A stretch of DNA of 64,000 nt, taken from positions 282,591,426-282,655,425 of the forward strand of contig CP136063.1 in assembly GCA_032622095.1 (NCBI GenBank). The letters are read 5' to 3'. This DNA is from Siphonodentalium dalli (Eukaryota; Mollusca; Scaphopoda; Gadilida; Siphonodentaliidae). The notes beneath the pieces are model-generated. The model saw nothing but the letters and a program-made list of their open reading frames with translations. It was not told the DNA's origin and did not search any database. Positions within the stretch are counted from its first letter, which is position 1, and each line of letters starts with the position of its first letter. This document shows positions 33,803 to 44,968 of this stretch, piece after piece. Position numbers and translations under genes: made by a program.

Positions 33803-34850
33803 ATGGCTTCCACACCAACATGCAAGTGGAAGAAAAGTAGTCATGGGTGGGATTATTTTGTGACGCATCCGGTTGAATTTTCAAAAGCTAAATGCGTTGA
33901 ATGCAATACCACGATCACCCGGTAAGGCGGAAGTACCAGTGGAATGAAAAAAACACATTCAAAATGTGCATGGCATATCGTTGGATGATGCGGAGCCACC
34001 CGGAACAACAGTCCCTATGGAGCAGAGTTTGATACTGTGCTTTGTTCGCCCATCTCCAGTGAAGAAAGAGGACACGTTTGCTGTTCAGTTATCTAAGTTC
34101 GCGTCCATAGACAGACTATCCCTCAATACGATAACTAAGAGTGAGTTCATCCATGAGTCATTCGAGAACAAAGGGATTGACTTGCCAAATAGTGCTCAAA
34201 CTGTGAGAAAACTATTGTTTCAAACAGCCGTGACCGGAAGCAACAATTAAGTAAAACTGAAATTGACCACGATGCGTGAGAAAGGGGTTCACTTTTCTAT
34301 TACACTGGACGAATGGACCAGCAGTCGGAATCTGAGGTACTTTAATGTGAATCTTCATGCACCAGATGGGTTAATCAATCTCGGTCTTGCTAGAGCGACA
34401 GGAAGTATTACAGCTGTGCGATCGGTGCAGATTGTCACTGACAAGCTCAGTCAATTTGGCGTTACGTTCAACGTGGATCAGGATTCGGATATTGTTTGCG
34501 CCACAACCGATGGTGCATCTGTGATGGTACGCTTTGGTAATAGACTTCAGGAACAACATATGACATGCTATGTTCACGGAATACACCTAGGTGTCCAAGA
34601 TGTATTTTACAAGTGCCAACTCTGAGACGTCAATGATATAATATGTACATCGGATTGTGTTACTGGAGATAGATGATGTGATGAAGATGATGATGAAATA
34701 GATGGAGATGAGTCTGATGTTCGTGGGATGGAGGGAAGTGTTGAAGCAGTCATAAATGAAAGTGCCAATGACACTGTAGCTCAACTTGGAAAGGGAATAA
34801 TTTAATGTATTACAGTCAATGGAGCAATTAGGAATGTGGAAAGTTGAATG
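33803..34850 (+). pseudogene. hAT transposase, 5-prime part (BED finger and N-terminal core)
   Basis: From the ATG at 33803 the frame encodes a BED-type zinc finger (SHGWDYFVTHP, AKCVECNTTITR, then a TAA where Lys or Gln would be expected, then GGSTSGMKK). Shifted frames give NVHGISLDDAEPPG, DTFAVQLSKFASIDRLS, HFSITLDEWTSSRNLRYFNV, IVCATTDGASVMVRFG and MTCYVHGIHLGVQDVFYK. The first two catalytic Asp regions of hAT (LDEWTS and CATTDGASVM) are present. An acidic linker and NESANDTVAQLGKG follow, then the sequence runs into repeat R. The rest of the gene resumes 22.8 kb downstream at 57605. Confidence 0.8.
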
Positions 34851-35268
34851 TCTAATACTAGTTTATAGACATGAAGAGAAAAGTAAAATCCAAGATGGCT
34901 GCTGGCGGCCATGTTTTCGGCCGAATGACCCCAAAATGAGTCGTTCCCATCTACATGTCATCGTTAACATCCATGACAAGTTTTATGACGATCAGACTAA
35001 AGGTATTACCTGTAGCCCATGCTAAAGAATTTAGTCATACAAATAGTAAAATCCAAGATGGCTGCTGGCGGCCATGTTTTTTTGGCCAAATGACCCCAAA
35101 ATTACTCGTTCCCATCTACATTCCAATTTCAACAGCCATGACAACTTTTATGATGATCAGACTAAAGGTACGACCTGCAGCCCATGCTAAAGAATTTAGT
35201 CATACAAAGAGTAAAATCCAAGATGGCTGCTGGCGGCCATGTTTATTGGCCAAATGACCCCCAAAATT
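34851..35268. repeat. Monomer repeat R, copy 2, left part
   Basis: Three monomers carry CAAGATGGCTGCTGGCGGCC at 34891, 35054 and 35219, spaced 163 and 165 bp, alternating with CATGACAAGTTTTATGACGA-type blocks. It stops at GACCCCCAAAATTA (35269), where element X begins. The family resumes at 56877 with AAAATTACTCGTTCCC, showing that X and Y were inserted into this repeat. Confidence 0.9.
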
Positions 35269-35269
35269 A

Positions 35270-35592
35270 GCAGATTTGGACACAAGTCCAAATTTTATGA
35301 ATAAATTATACTCACCTGACATAATTCATACAGAATTAGATTTATCTTAACCTCCGCAAACCGCCATTCAAAAATCGGAAACATGAAACGTTTCGTTTCG
35401 TTTGTTCCGTTTCCCAGTTAAACTTTTTAGTTATTCCGAGCATGCGCATTGCTCATACCTGTATACTCAGTTTGATCCCATGGCGCCACAATCAGCCATG
35501 GGACAACTGTATCTGGTGGGAGGAGGGCGGGAATGAATTATGTCAGGTGAGTATAATTTATTCATAAAATTTGGACTTGTGTCCAAATCTGC
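35270..35592. mobile_element. Element X: 323-bp MITE, TA-flanked
   Basis: TIRs are GCAGATTTGGACACAAGTCC and its complement, continuing for about 68 bp to CTGACATAATTCATACAGAA. TA lies on both sides (35268-35269 and 35593-35594). Its left body matches the right end of element Y for about 190 bp (CCTCCGCAAACCGCC through GCATGCGCATTGCTCATACC). Its right body matches the left end of Y (CCATGGGACAAC). X is therefore an internally deleted relative of Y, in inverted orientation, with different outermost bases, and it lies exactly at the TA flank of Y. Confidence 0.88.
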
Positions 35593-38564
35593 TAATTTTA
35601 TTTCAAAAATTAGCTACTCACCTGACATAATTCATACAGAATTATGCTGATTTCATAGCTGCTCTGCGTAGCTCTGGTCTGATACTGTTGTCCCATGGTT
35701 CTTCCATGAAATGTTCTTTCATGATTTACATCATAACATATACTGAACATTATTTACATGTGATAACCAAAACACCAATTTTCCTTCACAGCAAACTTGC
35801 TGGGGAATCTACCCAACACTTAGCACTTCAGTGCCAACATCTGTCAAGTAGAACTTGATAAATATAGATGCATAAAGTGCCCAATCAGCACTTTCCAGAA
35901 AGTCTCTCATTCCTGCTCCAAAGAAGAGTGCTCACGAAGATTCAATCCAAAGTGTGAAATGAGCCATAATGTTGTTGTCACTTGGAAAGGAAACAAAAAA
36001 CCTTCTTATAAGCTTAACTAACCAGGAAGATATAGTTTGTGATGAGACTGGTGTATGGGGTCGATTATTGTTATTATTTGTTCCATCAACAAACATCAAA
36101 GAGCACTTTTCGGATCCACTCTGACATCTCTCTCAAAGTAAGGTTAAAGGACCTTGATGAGAAATGATGCTACTCAGAAAAGGTCATTTCATAAAAAGTA
36201 ATGCCCTGCCATTGAACTCTCATATCATTGCTACCCAAATGTAGACTTTGTAAATCACTACAGTGACTTCACCTTCAAAAGTGGTAATGGCAAACAAGAA
36301 AATGTTGTCTTCAATGTAAGCTACCAGTTTTCAAATTGGCCAAGTCTAAGGTACAAATGGAGGATTCTTCAATATTTCCAAAAAATTATTATTATTTTTT
36401 ATTTTTTTTGGAAGATCCCAAGCATGTACCGGTGCCAGCCTTCGTTTTGGAGGCCTTGCATTAAACAGATATTCAACATTCGAATAATGTGTGGGTGTTG
36501 TCCCACTGCTATTTTCGCAACCCAGTGGCAGAATTGATGAGAGCATGAAAACTGTATCCTGCAACCGTACAGTATTTGTAAAACCCAAAGCAAACATATC
36601 TGACTAAAAAACAAATTAACTATATTTGCTAAAGATGCATCATGAGAATTTTTTTATTTATTTTTTTTTTTTTCCTCGGAACACTATATTTACTATTAAA
36701 TATTTAGACTGATAGTATTTTGGTGTTCCAAGTTGCCAAGATCATATCTGTTGACAGAATGATGCCAAGCCGTCAGGTTCATCAGGTATGGTTCCGGATT
36801 AGGTACGTGTACCCTCCCCTGATATTGTGTTAATATCTGTTCCACAACTGGTAAAACGAGTGGATGATTTGACTAGAAAATTTTAAATCATTGGAAAACC
36901 AGACTGTCTTGGTAAAATCAACTCGCACTGAAAAGGACTCACGTCTCACAAGTTGTAAAAACTTGGGGAAACCGTGGAATTGGTGGAAATGCATGAACAT
37001 ATAAACTCCTTCGTGAAAAAGAGAGAGCATCTATCACAAATTTATGTTCTTCTTCTCGTGAAAAATTTGCAAAACGGATCCATGGTTGGTTGAGCCCAAA
37101 GACAAAATAAAAATCTACATGCTAGTTCTGGACCCTGCTACTAGTACATGTATGTGAGCTGATTTTAGAACCAAGGTTCCTGTGCTAACTGACAAAAAAG
37201 GATTTGGACCTTGTATTGTTTGTTGGTATATTAAGCACTTTGTGTGAAGTGTTTTATTGTTAATACATGTATATAATACTGCATGTATTAATGCATGTAT
37301 GCAATACTGCATGTATATAATACTGCTTTCATCTCCAGACTGTTGATACCCTGTACTGTCTTGCCCCAAAATGGGACGCCCCGTTCCTGAAGACTGGCAT
37401 CGGTTGTGATCGAAAACCATATTTACGATCTGAAGAAAAAAAGGAATCAATCCCGTTGCATGTTTGGTATGTGTTACCACCAGTCCAGATGGGGTGCCAG
37501 ATCTTGTGTACACGGGACCATAAGCTTGTATGAATGGCCGCGAACTGGTTGCCATCTTTTCAAGAGATAGATATCATCTGAATGAGTCTCCTGTCAAGAC
37601 AAGCATTCTGAATCAACTCAAGGCATGATGCTATGATGCCTAACATATGTAGTTAACTGCGGGCAGTGTCCCGTCATTTCAACGGATCCATTACTGCCTG
37701 ATGGAGTACTCTTATACGAAAAACTGTGAGACAAACTAACCATTTTGTCCAAATGAAACATGGTTTCCACGAACATCTCCATGCCTGGCAATAGGCCTGT
37801 TTTGGGGTGGATTTAGACAAATCCAGTCATCCATCAGACCTTAAGATACGACAAGAATCACTGAATTGTTTCTCGTAATTATTCTCGCGAAACTTTTCAA
37901 TTTTCAGTGTTTTATGACAGACTTGATTCAGCATCTTCACAAATCTAAATTGATCCATGACAACAGTAAATGTTGGTGTATAAGTCGCATCTTTTCTTAC
38001 CTGAATATATATAGCCCAGAATATTGGTACGCATTATACAACGGTAACTCGAAATTTGGGTGAAATCTTGACTCATTTTCGGAGAGTTTGAGCCACGACC
38101 GGAAAGTACACGTAAGTGTCGGGAAGACCTGGAGATATTCACAGCAAATATCGGCGGAGATTCAGCCACATAACTCTCCATAAAGGAAGGATATTCATTG
38201 AATTAAAAAATTGAACATAGTTATCTTACTCTTCACTATTATTAACTTTTATTCCCAAAATCCCGGAAAGAATGTGTGATATATTTAAACCGGATATGTG
38301 TGAAAAACGAAAGTACAAATTTGCATAAACAACAAATGGACTCGTCTTACGATTTCACCTCTAAAATAATTTTAATGGACTCATTATTACACCATTTATT
38401 ATACAAATAAACACCCCGTCTCCACCGTTATTTATCATATTATATACATTAGTATCTCAGAATTCAACGGCAAAACAGCAGCAAATTCACACAACAGTTT
38501 TGGCGTCCTTGACCATGGAGACTGTAACAATTTTGGACACGTGCACAATTGACCCACATTCAAT

Positions 38565-39681
38565 GGGACACACTATAAAGTGTATGCCGAAGCCGAGGCC
38601 GGCTCCAAATAAAAGGTGTAAACGGGGTGTTATGTTGCGTTTGGTCCGTTGTTTCTCAATGGATATTAATGAAATTTGGTGTATATGTCCGGACTGGGAC
38701 ATGGAATACAATAACGTTTGAATTATTTTTAAATTCATAAATTTGTTGATTTTATTCAACTTTTTCGTTCTGAAACACACTATAAAGTGTAAACGGCCGG
38801 CTCCAATTAAAAGGTGTAAGCGGCTTATGTGCTTAGCGGTATCGGTAATCGGATTAACAAACTGACGACTCTAGACTATTAGTCTTGGGTGTTTTATATC
38901 ATTTGAGGTTTTGGGGGAAATAATAATTTAGAAACCTTGTTTCGGGTCATTCACAAATGAATGTTGATTGCCAAATATTTTTGATGATATGATTGAGTGC
39001 AGCAAGGAGAGATGTGATACATGGGCACACTATAGATGCGTAAATATTTCCAACAGTAACGTGTCAACAATAGATTTTGCATTTGTATTAATTATGATTA
39101 AATAAAATTATCATTTTATATAAATGTATTTTAATTATTATTTCGCCAAAACCTCAAATGCCCCAAAACACAATAGTCTATAGTCGCCAATTAGTTAATC
39201 CGATTACCTATAACGCTAAGCACATAAGCCGCTTACACCTTTTAATTGGAGTCGGCCGCTTGCACTTTACAGAACGAAAGAACGAAAAATTTAATAAAAT
39301 CAACAATTTTGTGATTTTAAAAACGATTCAAACGTCAATGTATTCCATGCCATAACCCGGACTTATGTACTAAATTTCAGTCATATCCATTTATATACAA
39401 AGAAGATAATGCGACATCAAGTCCGCTTACACCTTTTAATTGGAGCCGGCCGTTTACACTTTATAGTGTGTTTCAGAACGAAAATGTTGAATAAAATCAA
39501 CAAATTTGTTAATTTAAAAACAATTCAAACGTTATTGTATTCCATGTCCCAGTCCGGACATATACACCAAATTTTATTAATATCCTTTGAGAAACAACGG
39601 ACCAAACGCCACATAACACCCCGTTTACACCTTTTATTTGGAGCCGGCCTCGGCCTCGGCATACACTTTATAGTGTGTCCC
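38565..39681. mobile_element. Foldback element, 8-bp target duplication
   Basis: The ends GGGACACACTATAAAGTGTA and the complement are flanked by CATTCAAT on both sides (38557-38564 and 39682-39689). Inverted arms of about 270-320 bp contain subterminal repeats of CACTATAAAGTGTAAACGG and CTCCAATTAAAAGGTGTAAG. The right arm additionally has a direct duplication (39227-39400 and 39420-39570). An 8-bp duplication fits hAT, P or small-target MULE types. The 185-residue frame 39409-39966 runs across the arm and is not a gene. Confidence 0.85.
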
Positions 39682-40302
39682 CATTCAATGACAGCGGTGA
39701 CAAACGCTTTATGTATCCAGTGTTGCGACATAGTAAACTGTTTACATGCTGCACGTGGTTACAAACTTCTATCAGATTTCGACACATCGGAATGTGTATT
39801 TAAAACCTCCGGGAATGAGCATAATAAAAACCCCGACTCCAAATATTTGAATGAGGCTTCAGTAAGATATTGCATAAACATTATTATTTTTATTTTTTTT
39901 TTAAATAAGCTCAACACACAGCTGATTCGATCTGATTTCGATGTGGTTGGTCGTGATCATCACTAAACTATTCCGCACGTTTCGGCCAGGTTAACAGTTC
40001 TTGTAACTTTTCTGGGTGGTCATTGAGAATATTTGTCTATCAAATCTCTCTTAGAAGTTTTGATTGACGAATAAGGTTCATTCACAACTTTTCTGTTTTT
40101 TTGTTGACAAATCAAATGATACATGGCCCTTCAAGGCCTACCGGTAATTGATCCAACACTTTAGTTGACATCGAACAAATTGTCTCCAATTTTGGTTTTA
40201 TTGTTGTCAATTCAAGTCAACCACCTTAGCTTGAACGCCTTCCACAAGGCATGCACATGTTTGTTGTATATAGACATTCACAGCCATTCCCGTCTGTGCA
40301 GG

Positions 40303-40598
40303 TGTTGTGTAAATAGTCATGTGCTTGTTAAGAGTGCCCAAGGGAGGTCACTCGTGACGCCAGTTCCGACTGGGAAACGCAAACCCGGAACCAGGAGCCA
40401 GGTCTAGGAAGCGCGGGAACTGACGTCACGGCAGACGATTTCTAAATACAGACCACAGCGGCAGCTTGTTATTATTCTGAGCAAAAGTGATCAACTAGAA
40501 GTTACTAATGATCTGGATTCACAGTTAGGTGAGTCTAGTTTACTTAACCATTGTGTAGTCATTGTCTATAAGGTATAAAACACCCCTTTATACTTTAC
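40303..40598 (+). repeat. 5-prime LTR of gypsy element
   Basis: It starts TGTTGTGTAAATAGTCATG and ends CCCCTTTATACTTTAC, directly followed by TGGCGTCC. Over 296 bp it differs from 55397-55692 only at GTAGTCATT versus GTAGACATT. It carries a TGACGTCA palindrome (40421-40428) and a TATAAAA (40574-40580). Confidence 0.97.
40421..40428. promoter_or_regulatory. CRE-like TGACGTCA palindrome in LTR
   Basis: The consensus CREB/ATF-type octamer TGACGTCA occurs in both LTRs (also 55515-55522), roughly 120 bp from the LTR start. It is a plausible enhancer element of the retrotransposon promoter. Activity is inferred only from the motif. Confidence 0.4.
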
Positions 40599-40616
40599 TG
40601 GCGTCCGTCGACATTT
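40599..40616 (+). promoter_or_regulatory. Candidate primer-binding site
   Basis: TGGCGTCCGTCGACATTT begins immediately after the LTR, where a PBS is expected, and starts with the usual TGG. The first eight bases fit the 3-prime end of a tRNA-Asn, but the rest does not by memory, so the priming tRNA is unassigned. Confidence 0.45.
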
Positions 40617-40652
40617 GTTTATCTGTGCGGAATTTCCCAATTTCGCCGTTTT

Positions 40653-43600
40653 CACAGTGGATCAACGGACACGAACCAAAACCGGAAGTCGTAGATTTCG
40701 AGGTGGAGAAATATCTGTCGACAAATATTTGTTGACATTTTTTGACGGTTTTTTGGGAAAATAAACGCTTGGATACCATATCTGACCAACTGAAGGTGAG
40801 TGAATATTTCTTCGCTAATGTTCGGACACCGACGATCAATTTAAGTCAGTTGCCATTGTTCGATCGCGGAAAAAATGTCATTTAATCATCGCCGCGAGAC
40901 GATTTCTTCCCCAAAATATCCCAGAAAATCATACTTTTCACATTCATCGCAGATAACTGTCGCAACAACCTATACACCGATCGAAAGGCCTGTTTTCCCC
41001 CCACAAATGCATATTTTGAGTATTTTCACGGACTGTCTCAAAATTCCAAATTTCATCTTTTGATGTAGGTACCCACCTCGAAAATACTGTCCGGTTAGTC
41101 CCGAAAAATTTAATCATTAGTTGTAAAAAATCTGTCCGCTTAGTCGTGATTTTGCTGAGGTCTGCCATCTTCAATTTCTGGTCGAAAAAGCAATTTTGCC
41201 GCAGATGATGGGCGTTTCATTTGACTTTTGCGTGGCCACAATGGTTCTGGGTGTTCATAATGTTGTATATGTCTCCTGGTACAACATAACATCCAGGCGG
41301 TGACTTATATATATAACTGAACTGTAACCTGTAACTGAAATCCAACTACGAAGTACATGTTTGGTAAACATATAACTTTTGATGTATGTCATATTGTTAA
41401 CTCTGACTTGTCATCACTCTCGGAAGGCCGACATAAACAAATATGATTTACATCCAACTTTTTTCAGAAATATGCAGCGGTGTGCCGATTTTTACCCTTT
41501 ATATTTGATTATACACTCGCAACGAGTTGTGGCCCACAACTTGTGGGGTTATACAGGAAGCAGCTTGTTCGTCCTTTCGTGGATGCAATTTTCCGAGTTT
41601 TTATTCCTAAGTTTTGCGGTCATTTGTTTTTTTTGGCTTGGCATATATATATTTAGTACCATGGGAACATGCGAACATATATGATTATGAAATATGTCAG
41701 ACCTTTTTGTGTGGAGTTATATGACATTTTTCGACTTAGAAAATTATTGTTTTCAATATTCAGCAATGGTTAAAACAATAATGAGGAGGGGACTAAAACA
41801 TACAGTCGGAGGGGTGTACAGCTATATCTGTTACTAATATTAGCTTAAGTTCAAGTCCACTAAGCGATATTATTTTATAATTCCAGGTGCTACTGACGAG
41901 AGGATCGCATGCCTGCCTTCATATATGTAACCACTGTGAGGCAAATGCTTGCGGCTTCGCTGAGTCAATCGACGATGGGATTTTCAACACCCAAATGAAT
42001 GTTTGAAAATAAAATTATTGAAAATAAAAAAATATAAAAATTATTTATAATAAAATACTATACAATACTATACTATACGAAATATTGGTACTCTCGGTTG
42101 ATATAGAGAATAGAAACATCATCAGGAAAACTCCAGTGTTCTTTCGAGTTGTTGTATTCTTAATCCCACCTTGTCTGTCCATTAATGTAGAAGTGTTGTG
42201 TTTCCTACATGTATATATAGCGGATAAAATTCCAATCTATAGCGTACAACTGAATGTGGAACCAGATGCAAGTTACTTTTGTAAATATATAGGCACGTGA
42301 TTTTTGTCCTGTTGTATTCAAATCGCGCCATAATTAATTGTTTCCACATTGATTCACACACTGGATAATTTGGTTGGGAAGTTGTTAACGCAAATGGTCG
42401 CGTATATATTCAAATTTAAGCGGACAGAAGACATGCAGACAGACCCTACTCGTTCATATATATATAGACAAAAAATTAACTGTATGGGAGGTCAATTCAC
42501 ATTTAATAATGAATTGCGCTTAAGCGCATACACCACATATCGCGCTGAAGCACACATATGGCATTTGCGCATAATTGAAATGAATTGCGCTTAAGTCACT
42601 GCTTAAGTGCAATTAATTGCGATTAAGCGCTATGAGTTGCTTGAGAGTAAGTGTAACTACCCATATAAACTAACTATTAGCATGACCGGGTGTATCTTCA
42701 TTTGGCTAATTTAAACTAAAGGTCCTCAGTCCGATCAGAAAGACCCATATTATAAAGATACAACAACAATATTTCTTCAAAATAAGCTTTAGTTATCAGA
42801 ATCGATTAACTGCAAAAAATAATGCTGACCACTGTCAACTATGGTATCAAATTTCCCAAAAACGTGTGATTTATAAACATTTTGTTCAACAAAATATGGC
42901 CGTATAATTACTAAAGTATCACGAAATTTTACCGTATTACCACTTGTTTTAGAGTTATCCATCTTCATCCGCAATTTTTACCGAAACCACCCTTTTCACG
43001 GCGAGTTTCTGGGCAGCATTCAATTGAAATAACAAACTTCAATAATCGATATCTGATCACACTTGAGCTTTGTTGGGTTGGTTCCTCGACTCGACTAAAA
43101 CAGAAGGTAATACTGTCGCGAGTCACCCATTTTGGTAAAGAATTTAGGTTAGTTCACAATCCCAACTATCCAAAGCAATGAAAACAAGGAGGTGATATGT
43201 CAATATGAGTTCAGGTTTAGTTATAGATACACCTATTTATTCACCAGGGGTACATAGTTACATACAGTATAACCATGAATTGCGCTTAATCGCAAATAAT
43301 TATGCTTAAGTGCTATTGCTTAACTGCAATTAATTATGAAATGTGAATTTGGCCTCTCATAGAAATGGAAATAAACATCTGCATATTTGATGGCTATGCT
43401 ATAATATGTAATATTAGCGAAAATTCTCCGAAATACGGGTGGGTGCCTGTAGTTTAAAACATAAAAATAAAGGGGTGTATATATACCCGAAAAATGTAGT
43501 TAAAACTTTATACAATCGTAATCAAAACTCGGGTGGTGGGTCCCGAAAGTGGCCATAATGAAAAAGAACAGCCATGGGTCCCGATTTGTTTTTTCTGAAA

Positions 43601-44463
43601 TTAATCGAATTTTAAATATTGTTTTTTAAGTATCAAATTTCACGCTATATACTGGCTGAAATATCAAACTATTGGAAAATACATTATACACCTCCCACCA
43701 TCAAAACAATCCTGTTGCTACGGCCTTGGTCATGGAGGGCATTGTAATATTCTTGTTCTAACAATATTTCCATAAATGATTCTTTGGTTAATGACCTTGC
43801 ACGATCTGAACGAATATATGAGAACAAATTGCAAACTGTACTCGGTAACTAAACTTGATCAGTATACTATAGTTGCAACAGAAAAGCAGTTGCCCAAAAA
43901 ACGTGCCACTGTTAACGAAAGGCAGCCAACCAACTAATCCATTTCGTCTCTTGATTGAACAACAAAAACTGTCCGCCGGGTCTGGTGGATTGCAACTAAA
44001 TTCCGGGGTGTACAGGACTAACCGGACAGTATTTTCGAGGTGGGTACCTGCATCAAAAGATGAAATTTGGAATTTTGAGACAGTCCGTGAAAATACTCAA
44101 AATATGCATTTGTGGGGGGAAAACAGGCCTTTCGACCGGTGCATAGGTTGTTGCGACAGCTGTCTGCGATGAATGTGAAAAGTATGATTTTCTGGGATAT
44201 TTTGGGGAAGAAATCGTCTCGCGTCGATGATTAAATGACATTTTTTCCGCGATCGAACAATGACAACTGACTTAAATTGATCGTCGGTGTCCGAACATTA
44301 GCGAAGAAATATTCACTCACCTTCAGTTGGTCAGATATGCTATCCAAGCGTTTATTTTCCCCAAAAAACGTCAAAAAATGTCAACAAATATTTGTCGACA
44401 GATATTTCTCCACCTCGAAATCTACGACTTCCGGTTTTGGTTCGTGTCCGTTGATCCACTGTG
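40653..44463. mobile_element. Transib-like non-autonomous element with RSS-type heptamer ends
   Basis: The termini are CACAGTG and CACTGTG, flanked on both sides by GTTTT (40648-40652 and 44464-44468), a perfect 5-bp duplication. TIRs are 449 bp (40653-41101 and 44015-44463) and nearly identical. Transib elements have 5-bp duplications and CACWRTG-type ends, which resemble the V(D)J recombination signal heptamer CACAGTG. ACCAAAACC, similar to the RSS nonamer, lies 15 bp inside the left heptamer and is mirrored on the right. The interior has no recognisable transposase. It is inserted in the gypsy leader, so it is younger than the gypsy copy. Confidence 0.8.
42483..43368. repeat. Inner inverted repeats with GCGCTTAAG iterons
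   Basis: ATGGGAGGTCAATTCACATT at the left and AAATGTGAATTTGGCCTCTC at the right are imperfect complements. Near both ends TGAATTGCGCTTAAG-type words recur (about 42508, 42580 and 43277), as do AATTGCGATTAAGCGC variants. This looks like another small TIR element nested in the Transib-like interior. Confidence 0.55.
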
Positions 44464-44968
44464 GTTTTCTGACACGCTGCACTAAGCGAGTCATTTTCGC
44501 ACAATTGTGAATGTGATTCGATTCTAGTATACTCAAAAGGATTTATATTGGTAGCATATTGTAATTTTCACGGAAATCGTTACTTTTAACGATTTTGTGA
44601 CAATTTTTAACTTCGGAAATTCAACAATTGAATTTTCGGCGTGCCGTCATCTACTAGTATTATAAATAGTAATAACTATTTATTGGTAATAAAGCATTTT
44701 CGGTGATAACTACCACAGTTGTAATTGAAGATCATTAGTATCAAGTTTTCAAAAGATTTATTCTGGATCCAGTGTGTTTGAGAAAAATAATTTTTTTCAA
44801 TACACTGTAAAAAATTTATTCTTTCAAAGAATATATTTTTCCTTTTTATCATCTGGTTCTTTTGGAAATTTACTATTTGTGCGGTCTAGACAGGTGTAGC
44901 AATAAATAGGTACATCATTGTCGACCGCCCACCAAGTTTTTACCATTTTGTCAACAAATAAATCCGCA

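Noticed and set aside
37115-37555. 146-residue minus-strand ORF as a gene
   Set aside because: No recognisable motif. It spans an ATGCATGTAT-type repeat and lies inside element Y with no supporting neighbour.
39409-39966. 185-residue plus-strand ORF
   Set aside because: It runs through the inverted arm and out across the target duplication of the foldback, so it is not a coherent protein.
40653-40683. True V(D)J recombination signal
   Set aside because: The heptamer is exact, but the spacer to the nonamer-like string is 15, not 12 or 23, and both ends are identical. A transposon TIR explains everything.
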